Below are positions 49,803 through 63,910 of a stretch of 64,000 nucleotides of DNA, piece by piece (the stretch's first letter is position 1; the number at the start of each line of letters is the position of its first letter). The translations under genes and the position numbers were made by a program. The DNA is from Rhea pennata (taxonomy: Eukaryota; Chordata; Aves; Rheiformes; Rheidae), in NCBI RefSeq assembly GCF_028389875.1, contig NC_084665.1, forward strand, positions 119,926,602 to 119,990,601. Direction: 5' to 3'. The notes under the pieces are model-generated. The model was given only the letters and a program-made list of their open reading frames with translations, was not told the DNA's origin and did not search any database.

Positions 49803-52800
49803 ACTTTGCATTAACTTTTCCTGAACCAAAGGTGAAAGACAAAAGAAGGCATCGGTATAAGAAGCCATTTGAATAAAAATAAAATAATCCCATTTATTTT
49901 TGGGACATCTTATAGATAATTTTCACAGTGAAAAGTTTCCTAAAATGATTTTAGAATGTTAATTTTTTATTCTTTGAAAAAAAGCATATAGTGTAAGATA
50001 ACATAACACTGAAATGTTTCAAGAAGTGATAGAATTAGCTAAGGCTATATATGTTCCATCTGCCTGATTCTTCTTATTAAGTGGCAGGGAATTGACCAAT
50101 CTTTAATTGTTTTCATTAAAAATGACCTAGTTATGAAAACTCTTTAGCCTTTAAAATTTGCAGTGGGCTTAAATAACTTTTATCTTTGTATAGCAGTTAA
50201 TACCAAAGACATAATTGCATGCTTTTCTATAAGTGAAGTCCCTAAATGCAAATACTAATAGGCAGTGTCATCTATTACAATCTGCAATCTTATGGAAGAA
50301 ATGGTTTTTCCAGGCTATTTATTAATGCAGAGGAGAACAATATTAAATTGGAGCTCCATCATCTTTCCATTTTTATGCAATGAAGAGGAAGCAGGAGGAG
50401 GTGAGGACCCATTGCCCTGTGGCTATTCTGGTTGCAAAATTTCCGTATCAGGGCAGGAAGACAAGACTGTTCATTTCCTCTCTGATCAGCAGTAATATCA
50501 TTCATCAGCTACAAGCTAATTAGCTGGAAAGGATGATAAGTGAGTAAATGTGGATGCTGAGTGTAAGGGTATGAAAGGAATGAAAGGTTGAAACTGAATT
50601 AGGTAAATTTTTGTGTGCAGGAGCTGAATTGAAAGAATGAGGATCTAGATAAATAAAAAAGTTCATAGGGATATGGTATAAAAGGGTGCGTGTGAGGGTA
50701 TAGGGTGACAGAACAACGAAAGCGAGGGTAGATGAGATACAAGCTGTACTGCGAATGGGAAACAGAGGGATCTCATAGTGGCTACAGTGGTATTCTGTTG
50801 TGCTGTGCTTTAATGCATGTAATTTGTTCTGTGTTCTTCATCCTGAAGGGGTTTAGACAAAAGAAGGGGTGCCAACCCTATTGCATCTTCTGGCACATGC
50901 TATCAGCAGATGCTTTCAAAAACAGGTCATTTGAAATAAAGAAATGCTCAAGCTAGGACAAGTGACAACTATTTCACGGGACCAGGGATAAGCAAAGTAT
51001 TTGACTGTGGTAGAGAGAGGAAACTGTAGAATGAAAGGACAAAACGTGACTGCCAGTGTCAAGGGAGTTCTCTTTGCCTGTTACTGATCTTCGGGAAAAT
51101 GTTTGATCTCCAATCCTTCCCTCCTCTTAGGTGTTCTGCACTGATACGTATAATTCTTTCCTTCATTTAAGTATTACTTGCTAATGACAACAGGCATGAA
51201 TTTACTGAAATACTTTAAAAGAGGGAAAACAAAACTGAAATAAATAATTCAAACCTAGTTTTAAAGATCCCAAAGGACTGCTATGATAACTAGTTTGATT
51301 TCTAATGTATGGTAGCTAGGCAGTTAAGGAATTTGCTACAGATTTTGAGTTACTCTAAATTTGATATGAAACCTGCTCTTAGTTATAAAGCTGTGAATGG
51401 GTACCCTAGCAGTTCTTCTGGGATTACTGTGACCTCTCAATATGATGCTAGATCACATTCATCCATTGCGTTCTGTTGACAAGGTTGGAGATCCTTAAGC
51501 CAGGTAGGTCTGGATGGGTTTTCGATTTTCAACTTTTTGCATTGTACAAGACTAAGGAGTTTTTTAACCTGTAACCCACAGCAATCTCCTGATTTTTGCT
51601 TGAGCTACAGAACAGCTCTTGGAAAGCTATTTGATCCTGATTTGAAGTTTTCAGATGACATCACCCAGTATGGCTAATGGACCATCTGCCATTAAAAAGA
51701 TATGCCTTCATTTCTATAGTGAATTTGCCCTCTTTTAACTTCTAGCCACCAGGCTTCAGCTGTGCTTGGCAGTTTGACTGGCTGAGGGTTTAGTTATGAA
51801 TCACTGGAAAAATAACGATAGACTTTGGAGTGGAAACAGAGCTGTATAGTTAATGATAAAACTAAAAGCTTAGTGTAGTTTGTATATGAATGACACATAA
51901 TATTCTAAGGACAGATTTTGCTGCTTTTATTATTCTTTGTCAATATCTTTAGAACCACTTCTCCTAACATGATAAGAAGAAGAATCTAGCCCCTAAGAGA
52001 AGATATGGAAAGTGGCTGATTTTGCTCAGATTGTTGTATGTGAAAAGCAATTCATTTGATGCCAGTGTTGGTGTGCAGTCTTAAGTGGGGGAAGCATTCG
52101 CTCACATCTGTAGGGTTCATTGTCTTATCTACATTAGTTTTGGGAGACCTTCTGCAGTGAGCCAATCCATGGTTCTTCAGTGCAAGGTCTCTACTCTTTC
52201 ATACTGAGATTTGATTTATAAAGGGAGAAAATTACATAATCTGCAGATTTAAATGAGTAGCTTACTCTTTTACTTTCCTTTTAAGCTTGCACTATTTTCC
52301 TTTGTGTATGTTAGAGGAAAAGACTTTTAACAGATTTTTTAAAGGGCAGTGAGATTGGTAGAGCTTATTTAATGATTGGACAGTATGCTTAAGCCAAAGA
52401 ACAGCATTAATTGCAACAAAATATTAAAGCCTTTATTGAGATTATTTTTTAAAATAAAGCTTTTGAGATTTGTTGAAATAAATCAGGATAACACAGACTG
52501 TCACGGACATTATTTGCATTTGATGAATGCGTGTGCTGGCCTAAGCTCCTGAACTATTCAGGCTGAAGGTTCCCACAATTGTCCTTGTTCCTGTAGATAT
52601 CACAGAGAAAAAGATTAAGAGCATTATAACTTGAGCATAAAACTTGGAAATAATATAATAGGAGAAGATAGTCTACATACAGCAAAAGGCAAATTTGCAT
52701 AGACTTACTTTCATGCAAACATTTGACCTCCAGCTTAGATGGCTTAAAAAGAAAGAAGAAAAACCTGTACCCATTTGTCTTGGTGGAGTAATCTGAAAGT

Positions 52801-55800
52801 TAACACATTGAGAAACATTTCTCACTAATTCTGAACTGGATATGCCAATTATTTTTTTAATTAAAATCTGCATTTCTCAGACTGCTACTGTGATGGCCAA
52901 CTGACCGCCCTGTTAGCAAGTAATATGATTTTGCATTTATTCAGTGTTCTTAATCCAAGACTTACATATTATTTTTCTGATATGTCAGACATTTCATCAT
53001 TCAGTTCTTCCATTGCTTTTTCATTAAGCAGCACATTGAGTTTGAACTGTCATCAGAGCTTTCCACAGCACTGTTCCTGCTTGTAGCTTGGATTTTGTCT
53101 TCTAGCAAGTCCCTTTGACTTGGCTTTTCAAACCTTCCAGAGTTTGTCTTGGCTTTTCATTTGCTGGCAACTTCTGCACAATAGTATTTATTACTTTATC
53201 AAATTACATCACACTGTCTTTCAGGAGAAGAATATTTTTCTTCTCCATTCAGTAGTCCATTCTCTGTTTATTTAAAGACTAAGGAAAATTTCAATTTTTG
53301 ATACATATACTAGAACTCTGTAGTAAACTAAAGGAAAAGGAAATCTTAGATTTGAATCCTTACTTCCCTCTCCCAAAGTATACATATCTGCCATTTAAAA
53401 TTTATAGAGTTTGTTGAAATGAATTGCCCAGCACTGAAGGCAAGTACTGATGACTGTGCATTTTCACCTGCTCAGATTTTGCTGCAAGTGGGTAGAGGAA
53501 TCCTGGGAGATGAGGAGGGGTGGAAGGCATCATTTTTAATACATTTATTGTCTTCAAATTATTAATTAAAAAAATGCCGGTTGTATAATGATGGCTCACA
53601 TTTTTATTTAAATAATTGTTATATTATTGTAATAAGCCAGTGGGGTTCTGCAGGAGTCTATAGTGAAAAGAACTCAGGCAGCAACTTCCCAGTCATCTTC
53701 CCTACCCACGAAATTGTATCTGCAGGGATTTGAATGTGCTCACTACACTTCAATCTCTCTTTATTTGAATTCATTATGTATTTCGTATTTTTTATTCTGA
53801 CAAAACAATCAAACAGAAAAGGAATAACATATTCAAAGGTGGTTACAGGATGATTAAGGCAGTATAAAATAGTGAGATGGTCTGGTTACTAAATCTTTCA
53901 GATAAAGGACAATATTGTGTAGTTTTATTTTACAGTCCCCTGAACAATAACAACTGTAGCTTCCCTACTATTTTCATTTTTAGTAAAAGCAACTGTTCTG
54001 GAGAAGAAGATGGGGAAAACATTGAAAGCATTGAAACAATTATGCTAATATTTGAAACAATGATTTGCAAGTCGTTGTATAAGAAATGCTTCCTTTTTCT
54101 AATCTTTTTCTAATATGAAGTATCTATCAAGTAAACAGGAAAGCAAAACTGTCTTTTTCTGAGTGATTTCATTTCCAGTGTTTCTTCAGTGTCCCCTTAA
54201 GGGTCAGACTCAATAAACAGCTGTGCACTATGTGTGAATAAAATCAATGTTGCAGAACCACATAGCACACCAACAAAAAGGGGGTTTAATTCTTTTCTTT
54301 TTGAGTGTAACTGGGACACTTATGACTCTAACTTTTCCCATTCCAGTATTTACTCTCGGTGCTTGCACCAAGGAAGAATTCAAAACAAGAAACAGCTGGA
54401 GCCTTTTCTTTACACTTCACCTGCTGCTCACATCAATAACCCTTCAAAACACAAATGTGCTGGCAACTCGCACACAATTTTCACTGCACCCACTTCTGTG
54501 TGGAGAAAAAAGGTAACTTCATCATCTCACCTGGGATAATAAATATTGGAGATCTGCATGACACCATTTTCTGTGAAGGCTTTTATTTCCTATATTAAAG
54601 GAGAAAATTTGGCTCATGCATAAAATAAAGGACATTCACTCACATGCAGAGTTACAAAGATATATATACTTCATTCATGTGTGCATATTTTTTCTACTTG
54701 GATCTTTAAGAGCAAAATGAAGCTCATTATTAGGCGTGAGATATGTTGTGAGCTATAGCATCTATGCAGGCAGAGGGAGTTTTTTATATGAATTTGTGCT
54801 TCCTGAATGGATGCAAGGCACTTAGCCACCACAGAAAGCATGGCATTTATTTAATAACTGTATGGGAGAAAGAAGGGCCGCATTATAGTTTTGTCTAGAG
54901 TGGCCAAGAGGGTGGTTTCTGTGCCGTTAACAATTGCCCATCTGCATTAGGTGTTGGTAGAAGTGTCTTTCGGGTGACTGTGATTCAGAGGGGGAGAAAT
55001 AGTACATGTTTGTCCTGTGCACATATTTGTGCACTGCACAGATCTAGTTACAGCATGTAATGATACTTTTGTTTTTCCCATCTTTCCTTGTAGCAAAGAA
55101 GATGGCTGGGGTTTCTTCCCTGCAAAGATCTAGGAGATCTTCAGTTGTCTGTTGCAGGGGCTCCCTGAGTAACCATGATTTCATATTAAGGGCGGTATGA
55201 ACATTTTGGAGTAGGTCTCAGGATCCTAGGAGCCTCTGCAACTTACACAATTGTGATAATGTTATGGGTTCTTCAATGTAAATGCATCCTACCTTGTCTG
55301 CAGTGAGCAATCCTGTAAAATACAAGGATAGAAGGATGAGTCTGTGTGAATTTTTTTAGCAGAGATAGTGAAAAATGCTGGCTATATAGCCAGTTTATGT
55401 AAGTACACCACAAGCAGTTGCCTGAGGAGGCCTTGCCAGATATGGCAATGTCACAGAGATGGATGGGTACTGGAGTGTTGCAAATCCTCCCAGATTTACT
55501 CAGGGAGATTTAAAAGTTTCAGAGCAGATCCCATATTTCATTCATATTTCATTTCATCTTTTGTCCCAGGCTAGCTTAGGAATGTAGACTGAGTGCATCT
55601 TCCTTGATCATCAAATTTGTCTTCCTGCTATTTCAAGTCAACCAAAGAAATGAGATCGTTTTTACGCTGATCTTGCCGATATCCTCCTAATGGCACAAGT
55701 AAAATCTTCTCTTCCTCCTATTCCCTTTGGATCTAATGTAACTAAAGGCAAGGGATGTTTTCTGGATCCTTGGAAGCTTTCCAGGGGGTTTCTGCAGTGA

Positions 55801-58169
55801 GTTTTTTTTTTTTAATTCTGAAACCCTATCTAAGCAGTCCAGATGGAATAAGGTTTTCTCTATTGCCTATCTCAGAAATTAAAACTACAATAGTTTTCAT
55901 ATCTCATGATTGAGATTTGTGTGTTGAGCATGTAATTGATGCAGTGATACATGATATATTATTATCTGTTATATGCACAAATTTTAAAGAAGGAAAGATC
56001 AGTCATTCTGTGACATAAAATAGTTTTGAAAAGTAAATTGCAAGACAGTGTTCTGACTTCCAGTAGAGACCTTGGTTTTGGGGGGTGGGGAGGGAAGAAG
56101 GTAATTATTCTCTCTTTGAGTATAGTCATAGCCATTCAAGTGTTGGTTTAAACTTGCCACTGGGATAAAGTCATCTGCTTAACATATGCAAATAGTTATT
56201 TTTGCCTGCTCAAGTCAGAAGTCTGTCATAGGTTATAATGTAAGTGGGAATGTCAGGATTTGTGTGTGTGACATTCTTCGAGCAATACAGAAGAAAACTT
56301 TTTTGACAAATGAGCAAAGCACAGGTCATTTCTTTTGGTCCGTGTAAAGAAAAATTATCACCAAAGACAGGTAAATAAATGGACAGATGGGGAATGCTGG
56401 TAATTCCCATAATGGTCCAATTTGTGCAAATAAGTGATGTCTTGCTCAGAGCACTGTGTATTTATATGTAGTTGTGTAGCTGGATGGCAAATGTGTTAAG
56501 TGACCTGTGATGATGTTCATTTCCCTGAAGTGTGCACATTCAGAAGTTATTTGTTTAAGTCTAAGCCAGTGGACATAAGTAGGCACTTCCACAGAAGGAG
56601 TTCACCTCATGTGACAGATCTTCAAGAAGGTGATTCAGCCATCCTGCTTTTCTGTATTGACAACAGATGAAGCCTAAAGACCGACAGCTGGCTTTCAGAT
56701 GCTTACAGTTAGATGTATCCTGCCTCTAGCATGTAGCCCTGAGTTATGGTCACTGTCCAACTGTGGAAGGCTCCACAGTCACTGTGACTACTCGGAGGAT
56801 TGCTCTTCTGAGGTCCTATTTTATTTATTTATTTACTTAATCTAACTGGTAATTAACTTCACTCTAGCTTCATTCTTGGAGGAGGCAAGCACCCACACGT
56901 GAATTCTTAGTGAACTACAACAAAGTAGCAGGACTTTCACTGCTAGATCTGTCTGCTCACTAACAGCATATGCTCAGGGACAATTTCTTCTCTATGTTGA
57001 CAGTTTCGACACACAATTTTTCCCTGATCCTTAGAAAAGAAAAAAAAAAAAAAAAAGCACAAACTTAGTAAGGATGCTTACTCCAAGAGCTCTGTACCGT
57101 GAGTTTAGCATTAAAGCATTCCAGCGTCACAGCATCCACACTTGTGCCCTCTCAGTTGACAGTCAAGGGGGATATTTGCAGGACTGACTGCACAGTGACC
57201 TCAGGCTTCCCGCAGCAGAAAAAAATGCCTCGGGGAAACTAAAAAGATTTATCATAATGCTGTTTGTTTACAGGAACTTTCAGGTACAACAGAGACTGAC
57301 AGGTACTGTAGCACACAGGTTAAACTGTAAAGAGCTTAACAATAACGATATAGAAAGACAGACAGTCTGGTATTTACATTGTATACAAAATCTCTCTGAT
57401 GGATGATGTTAGAGTTCCCTAGAGCTGTTTTCCTTGATACGCAGACGTTGCTGGGCCTACAGTTCAACACTCCATACTTGGTAACAATTCATAGGGCTTC
57501 TTTTTCTCCCTTCCTTATCCCTTAAGGCTGGTCAAAGTTTGCAGCAAGTACAATATTTTAAGAATGCTTTTTTTAGTACAACTACATTAAACGTTTTCAG
57601 AGGCACTGTCATGGTACTGTGATACAGAGGTAGAATAAGGTTATAAAAATATACTAGCCATGATTTGGCTTTTCTGTTGAGCTTGAGGAAAGGCAGGGTA
57701 GTATCTTCAGTGGTGAACTGAAGAGCAATCTGGAACTTGGAAGGCAAGTTCTAAGTAAGAATTTCAAATTTTCTTTGATGTAAAGTAGAAATAAAAGTCT
57801 TTCTTAGTTACTTATATGCCCCATTGCTACAAAGTCTGAGCAACTCACAGTCTTTAATACATATCTCTTCATAAACTTTTGTGATAGGAAAGGACCTGTT
57901 GTTATCCTTGCTTGACAGGTTCTGAGGCTAATGTCACAATCCACAAACTTAGGTGCAAAAGTTGGATTCTAGCAAGTTGAAATTAAACATGAGTTCCAAG
58001 CATACAGTCCTTAAAATCTCTATATAATCCTCCAGATGTGCAGATTTTTGCCAATGAGGTTTCTTTCAGTGCGTCTCAGATCTTTTAGTGGGATGAAGCG
58101 ACCTGTGCATATTCTCTACTGACTATGAAGAGAACACAAGCCTCTGGTTTAGACTAGGTTCCTAACTTT

Positions 58170-58375
58170 CACGCCTCTAAAGATACATGAGGTAAATCAA
58201 GGCCTAAATACCTGGCCACACAAGAGGCATGATTTCAGGCACATATCCCACCTCTGTGTTTCTGGTCGGTTAGCTCTTTGCCTCTTTGCTCAGTTTGCTG
58301 CATGTTGTGAATACCCAGGCACCTAACTCAGATCTACTGATGCTCTCAGGGGCATAGACCCCTAAAAGTTAGGCA
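58170..58375. repeat. Possible ancient interspersed repeat
   Basis: GGCCTAAATACCTGGCCACA, AGGCACCTAACTCAG and TAAAAGTTAGGCAAGC with TCTGTGAATATAG resemble words ('gcacctaaatacctttgtgaatctgg' type) that recur in reptile and bird genomes. Family and boundaries are unknown to me. Confidence 0.3.
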
Positions 58376-58888
58376 AGCTCGTCTGTGAATATAGATCATG
58401 TACCATAAGACTCTTGAATCATAGGCTGGCAGCTTATCCATTGGAAGATTCTTTCTTCCAGTAGTTACAGTAAATGTTTACATAGCTTGATTCTAAATAT
58501 TTTTTAGATAATTCTTGGCGCTTCTCACTTCTGACTGTCAAGACTACCCCAAATTTCAGCTTGGTTTAATACAATCCACTTCCTAAATGTCTCACTCAGT
58601 TTCAACTAGCTTTTTTCATTTTGCTTTATTCACTGCCTGTTGAAACATCTATCAAGTCCTTACCTGGAGGTGATCCCACTCTTCTTCTTTTTTTACTTCT
58701 GTGAGGTGAATAGGGTTATGCGTATGAAATTTATTACTGTTAATGAAAAGTAAAATACAGCTGTACATGAATTGCAAAACTCTGAAGAGTTTCCACTCTC
58801 CTCCAAACAAGGAAAACCATTTCATTTACAAGGTGGATGTTGGAAGTAGAGAGAGAAAAAGAAACTGTAATGCAAGAAGCTACATTTT

Positions 58889-59010
58889 CAGGAATTTATA
58901 TATATATAAATATATGTATTTGTGTGAGTGTGTGGATATATATATATATGTGTATATATATATAAATTCCTGAATATATATATATATTTATATATATATA
59001 CACATATACG
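58889..59010. repeat. AT microsatellite with nested inverted repeats
   Basis: CAGGAATTTATATATATATA (58889-58908) is the reverse complement of the arm ending AAATTCCTG at 58972. A second pair, ATGTGTATATATATA from 58948 and TATATATATACACAT ending at 59005, overlaps it. The region can therefore form alternative hairpins or cruciforms. Confidence 0.8.
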
Positions 59011-60335
59011 TGTATGAAAATCAATGCATAAAGTCTTCAGATCAACTGTCCTTGAAATAAACCATGAACAAAAAGGTTACAGAAATGACACCTATATAAT
59101 AGTCTCCAAAGGCAAAAAATAACTATTGGTCTTTCAAATTGGCAGTTGCTTGAAGTTGAAACTGCAAACCACATTGGATTGTGCAGTTCTCAAACCACAC
59201 AAGGACGGAAAGTATTATAGCAGCTGTTACCATGGACTTTGACAGAAATCTGAAAAGTGCAAAGGATAAACATAACAAAAAAATAAAACCTTTCCAGATG
59301 GCTGTACAGTTTCCTAAAAATATACACTGCCGCTGAAGGCTGGCTGGATTGAAAGGAAATGTCATCTAAAATAAAAAATAAAGCTGTAGAAACTACTGTA
59401 TGTTAAAGATAAATAAATTAGTTTGTAAGTCAAATCTTTTCTCCACTTTCTTTTGAACTCATATACGGTATAAAGTTGCAGATGGGAGATATAACTAAGA
59501 TTAGTGAATAAATAGATAGTAATGCGAGTACCATTCTAAGAAGTATGGATGAATGGTTAGACGATAAGTGCCATTTGGCTGTGCTTTGATAAGACAGACA
59601 TAATGTTGCTAGACTAAGAGAAGCAACTCAAAACAATGTTGACTAACAGGTCTGCCTGCTTCTTTTCTATACAAATCTCACCACTTAACATCCATGCTTG
59701 TGTCACCTCGAGATTAGACTAATGTAACTGATTTATAGGGAGTCAGTAGTTGGTATGTGGTCCCCAGAAAGGAGAAGAAATGAAACTGGAACTCATGCAT
59801 GAGAGCTTGTCAGTGTCTGGAAATTGTAGTTCCTTGAATAACTGCCTCCTGTTTAAAATGAATGGCAATTCCGTATATCATGACACACAGTGAGCACCAT
59901 TAACAGATATATTTCTGGATGTCAGAGAGCTCCTGATATTACCTCTGGCTTTCAGAAACTTCTACTGTTTTGGCTGAAAGATTCCAGACCCACTTGTCTG
60001 CAGGAAAAAAAATAAAAAGATGATCATCAAAACTTTAAACATTAAGACTCAAGAATACACAGGGCTGCATTCCACATAATCTAAAATGAGAAATGGGCCT
60101 TTCCCGCCCCCCCCAATGTTAGAGTTAGGACTGCTGCAATTAAAGAGTTAAAATTTGGAAGATTTTTGCTGTTACGTCTCTCAGCAAGACACTATTTTAA
60201 GAATATTTCTTCCAGTCTCCAGGCTCAAATTATACATAGTGGGATTGTGCTATTTTGTACTTGTATCAACATTATTTTTAAACTTTATATAATTTTTCCT
60301 TTCCTGCTGTTGTATCATCCCTGATGGATGGATCA

Positions 60336-60515
60336 GCTTCATATTCCCCCTCAAGTTTCATTTTGCTAGACTAAACAAGCCACTTTCATTTGCTTACCTC
60401 TCGTAAAGTATTTTCGCCTTTCCCTTGAGCAGCCTTGCAGGCCTTCTCTACATTTCTCCCAGTTTAATCATAGGCAACAACTAGAAGTATGTGTGATATT
60501 CCAGTGTTGGTTAAA
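60336..60515 (-). mobile_element. CR1/L2-like LINE fragment, antisense
   Basis: GCTAGACTAAACAAGCCAC, TACCTCTCGTAAAGTATTTT, CAGGCCTTCTCTACATTTCT and GATATTCCAGTGTTGG fit, in order, the antisense 3' portion of old CR1-type LINEs (sense: 'CTGGAATA...CAGAGAAGGGC...GGCTTGTTTAG'). No coding capacity remains. Confidence 0.65.
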
Positions 60516-62389
60516 GCATGTAAAATGAATGGCAATTCATTTCAAAGAGGAAAGGAGCAAAACCAAAGCCTGACACCTTAACTTAAGAATTGTTATTTCT
60601 GAGCACTTAAACTGTGCTGTCTTAACATTCTCTAAACATTTTTTAGTGTAATAGAGGCACATATAGAAGAGAGAGTGATATTTTTGAAATCTAAACTTCC
60701 ACTGCCTGTCAGTTTAATTCCACACTCTATTGCTAATTTCAATCTAAATTGCTTCCTTTCAGGCCTAAAACCATGCAATCTAAATAATATATTAAACATG
60801 AAGGATCCAAATGAGGCCTGGCAGTCACTCAAGGTGAGATTACAGGCTGTTTAAAATGAGCATGTGCCATTTTAGAGGCAGGTGTCTCAAAGGTAATTGT
60901 CATCATCTCCTCCTTTGGATTATTCCAGAAATCATCAGGAAGATTGTGTACTTCCATTAGCCTCGACAGCTGGTTCTTGCTGATGCCTGGATGTCATAAA
61001 AAATGTTGTTAGAATGATACATTTCTCATGGAGAAAGCATGGGTACATGGAAGAAATACTGAAACAGGTATTTGCCCGAATGAGTCCTTCTTCCTATAGG
61101 ATATAGTAATCGTGTATTATTAAACTAATAAAAAGTCACTGTCCAAAACACTATCCAAGCTATTACTAAGTGCTTTGGCATGCAACCTCCAGGTACATCT
61201 TCTTATTGCAGTAAGTCCCTAACATAAAAATCATACAAAGAACATCTCTCTTTAGATGATAGACTCTGCTTTCCTAACCACATTTCCTAGCCAATTGATA
61301 GAGTAATAATTTTGTTAAATGATTTAAAATACGTCTATAGTTTTATGAACGTATGGACATTGAATAGAGTCTGCACTCCCTATATCATTCCATGGCTAAA
61401 TTAGGAAGTTACATGCTGCATCAGTAAAGTACTCACATAAAGAACAATTACTTGGAATATTTATAGTGGTTGCTTAGGTGTTCCCTAGCTGTTTTGATTA
61501 ATTAAGCCTCTAGAAAGGCTCCCTCCTCAACATCAGCCATCATTGTTTATTATAACCATTACATTCGTTTCTCAGGATCTTCCCGTTGAGCTATAATTTC
61601 ATTATCTCAGTGACTGGTTCCACTGGGCTGATTCTGTTTGAATGTGAGGCTATTAGCATGTTAACCCTTTGCTTTGCATATTGTACACTATCGCAGACAC
61701 ACAACTGTAAATCGGTCACTGTAACCGTACTACATGCAGTAGCTGTAAGCAAAGCAAAAGAAGCAAAACTTAGCTTTAGGAAACAAAGTTTAGGTTACTC
61801 AGTGTGACAAAATTCAGATAATCTCCATTCTAGATTACTGAATGAACTGGTGCAGGAAACAGCAAGTCCAGCAGCAAAGATTTTAAACAAACCTTTACAT
61901 TTTTGATGTAATAGGATGCTTTGAGTGGTGAACACCAAGTACGGTGACAGTCTTAAAAATAACTTGCCCTCTTCTCCTCCGGTTTACTGCTCTCCTTTCC
62001 TTCTCAGCAAGGTCACCTCAGAGCTTCTTAGCTGTGTAATCAAAACTGAATTTGGACACTGCATGGGTGAAGGTTAGAGATACTCATTTTGCCCTCATTG
62101 TTTATGGTGACATTTCAATTTTGTGTTTTGTGACTATGTAAAAGAGGGTTTTCAGGGGACAGAGAAGGCAATAAAAGGGCTGGAAGAGACCTTTAAAGTT
62201 TTGGTGAAATATGGGCACTGGAAGAGAGGGTTGGATTTGGAAGGCCGTATGTCAGAGGTACTTTTCTCTCTATCCCTATCCTACCAACAAGATCTCTGGT
62301 CTCTCCCAAAGAGCCTTCACACCATGGTAAAGGTGGTGGCCCAGGTTCAGCATGGATTATGTGTTCTGGATACTGCTAGCGTGCCTTGT
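60516..62389. other. Non-coding stretch, nothing recognised
   Basis: AT-rich sequence with short chance frames only. No repeat or exon-like block that I can support. Confidence 0.6.
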
Positions 62390-62811
62390 TAGGTGTGTGA
62401 GAAGTCAGTACTACAGTCCTTCTGCTGGCACTACTCCCGCTCCTCTGCTCTGCAGCGGCTCAGGACACCTCTTCTGCTCTTCCTCTGAGTCTGAGACTGC
62501 CTTCTCCTTTCTTCCTGGTGGCAGGAGGAGGATCTACTCCTCCATCCCTCCTGCAGCGGAAGCCCAGCAACCCCACTGATTCCACCCTGTGCCCAGTCAG
62601 ACCTCATTCTCCCTTTCCCTTCCTCTACCCTACCAGCTGGTAAGGGAAAGGACTAGAAATGACCCACATTTCTTATCCTTTCGCTCTGCTGCTGCTCCCA
62701 AGGCTGCCAGGGAAGTAGAGACAGCTGCAGAAGGAGTGGGGCTAGGTGAGCAGGCATCCGAAGAGTGGCTGCCCTTGGCAGCTGCCTCCCAAGTCTACAC
62801 CTAAAACCAGC
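62390..62811. other. GC-rich patch, probably old repeat-derived
   Basis: A local rise in GC and in CTCCTC/CTGCTG words interrupts AT-rich surroundings. The right end (GGCTGCCCTTGGCAGCTGCC, 62767-62786, then CTAAAACCAGCCCTG) resembles a GC-rich interspersed repeat that I have seen as 'gccctaggcgac...accggccctg' in reptile genomes. Short plus-strand frames here (75 and 71 codons) lack an initiator context or splice sites and are not called as genes. Confidence 0.3.
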
Positions 62812-62814
62812 CCT

Positions 62815-63910
62815 GTTACTAGGCAAAGTGTTAGAAAAGATTTTAAAGCAAGAGGTAATTAACGAAGGAAGGCAGATGGAAAATCAGATAAATTACCACA
62901 GAGTTTTATCAAAGGTAATTTCTTGTCAAATTAGCCAATTATCTTGATTTTATTTTATTTCATTTGAATTTATTTTTTTTTTTAATCCAGGGTAATGTAG
63001 TATGTTTATCTGTTTACGTGACAGAAAAGCACTTGTGACAGTGCTGTATAGGAAATTGCTGTTCTAAGTGGAGATGATAGAAATTAATAGAGAATGTGGG
63101 GTGCATTAAAGAGCTGTTGGAAAGGAAGAATATGCAGAAGGGGATACTGGGATGGAGAAGGGCTACTGCTAGCACTTCTTAAGGGATCAGTCTGTGACAG
63201 ATACTGTTTAATGTAGTCTTTAATGACCTAAATGTAGAGAACTAAATATGTTCTTCTGAAATTCATAAATGGCATAAAGCTAGGAGGTAAGGCTGAAACT
63301 GAGGGGTGAGGAGGGAATCATCTATTAAAAGAAATATGGGGGAGATCATATGACTCAGGCAACTGAAATGATAAGTATGAGATGAAACCTGAGACGTACA
63401 AATGACAATACTGGGCAATCAGAGACCAGTAATAAAACACTTCTGCTATAAATTTAGGATTTCTCAGTTGGAAGACAAGATTATTTCTTTTCTGGAAGAT
63501 GGCTATGAACTGCCAAGAATCATACTTGTAAAGTGTTTTCCATTGTAAAAGACATTGGTCAAATCTTATTTAGCAGAGTAGAAGATTTTGTCCTTTTAAC
63601 TTAAACCAACTGAGGGCCAGAAAGGATAAGATAACTCTCTGCAAATACTCTTGGGTTACAAATATCAGGCAGGAAAAAAAGAAGTTTTAAAGTTAAAACT
63701 GATACAAGGTCAAAATTGATCTTCAGCAAATTTAGAGGGGGAAAAAAAGGAGCAAATTACCAGAATAGTCTTCCAAACAGCATGCTGAAGAAGGATTTTT
63801 TTTTTCATAATGACACTAAACAAGCTAAAGAAGTGAAATAGGAGAAATATTGAAGTAGGAGAATTTAAGGGGACTGATAATTTTGTGATACAAGTCCTTG
63901 GGCATTTGAT
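62815..63910 (+). mobile_element. Ancient CR1/L3-like LINE fragment
   Basis: AAGTGTTAGAAAAGATTTTAAAGC, GATAAATTACCACAGAGTTT and AAAGGTAATTTCTTGTCAAA follow the order of the CR1 reverse-transcriptase region. GATACTGTTTAATGTAGTC (63199 on) with ATTCATAAATGGCATAAAGC corresponds to 'LFNVVFNDL...FADDTKL'. Later GGAGCAAATTACCAGAATAG (63750 on) fits the 3' region. It is more diverged than the 38.8 and 45.1 kb copies. The right edge is uncertain and may run beyond 63.9 kb. Confidence 0.65.

Larger units (their letters stand above)
47421..60335. other. Non-coding, gene-poor region
   Basis: Thirteen kilobases without a supported gene. Reading frames stay near or below 100 codons, and those at 54234-54539 overlap in two frames with no family resemblance. 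It contains a CTCF-like motif (49788-49802), A17 at 57040-57056, a possible old repeat (58170-58375) and the AT palindrome (58889-59010). Confidence 0.6.

Noticed and set aside
54234..54539. 101- and 89-codon overlapping frames as a possible small gene
   Set aside because: Two frames overlap over the same DNA, there is no splice context, no recognisable domain and no nearby promoter-like sequence.
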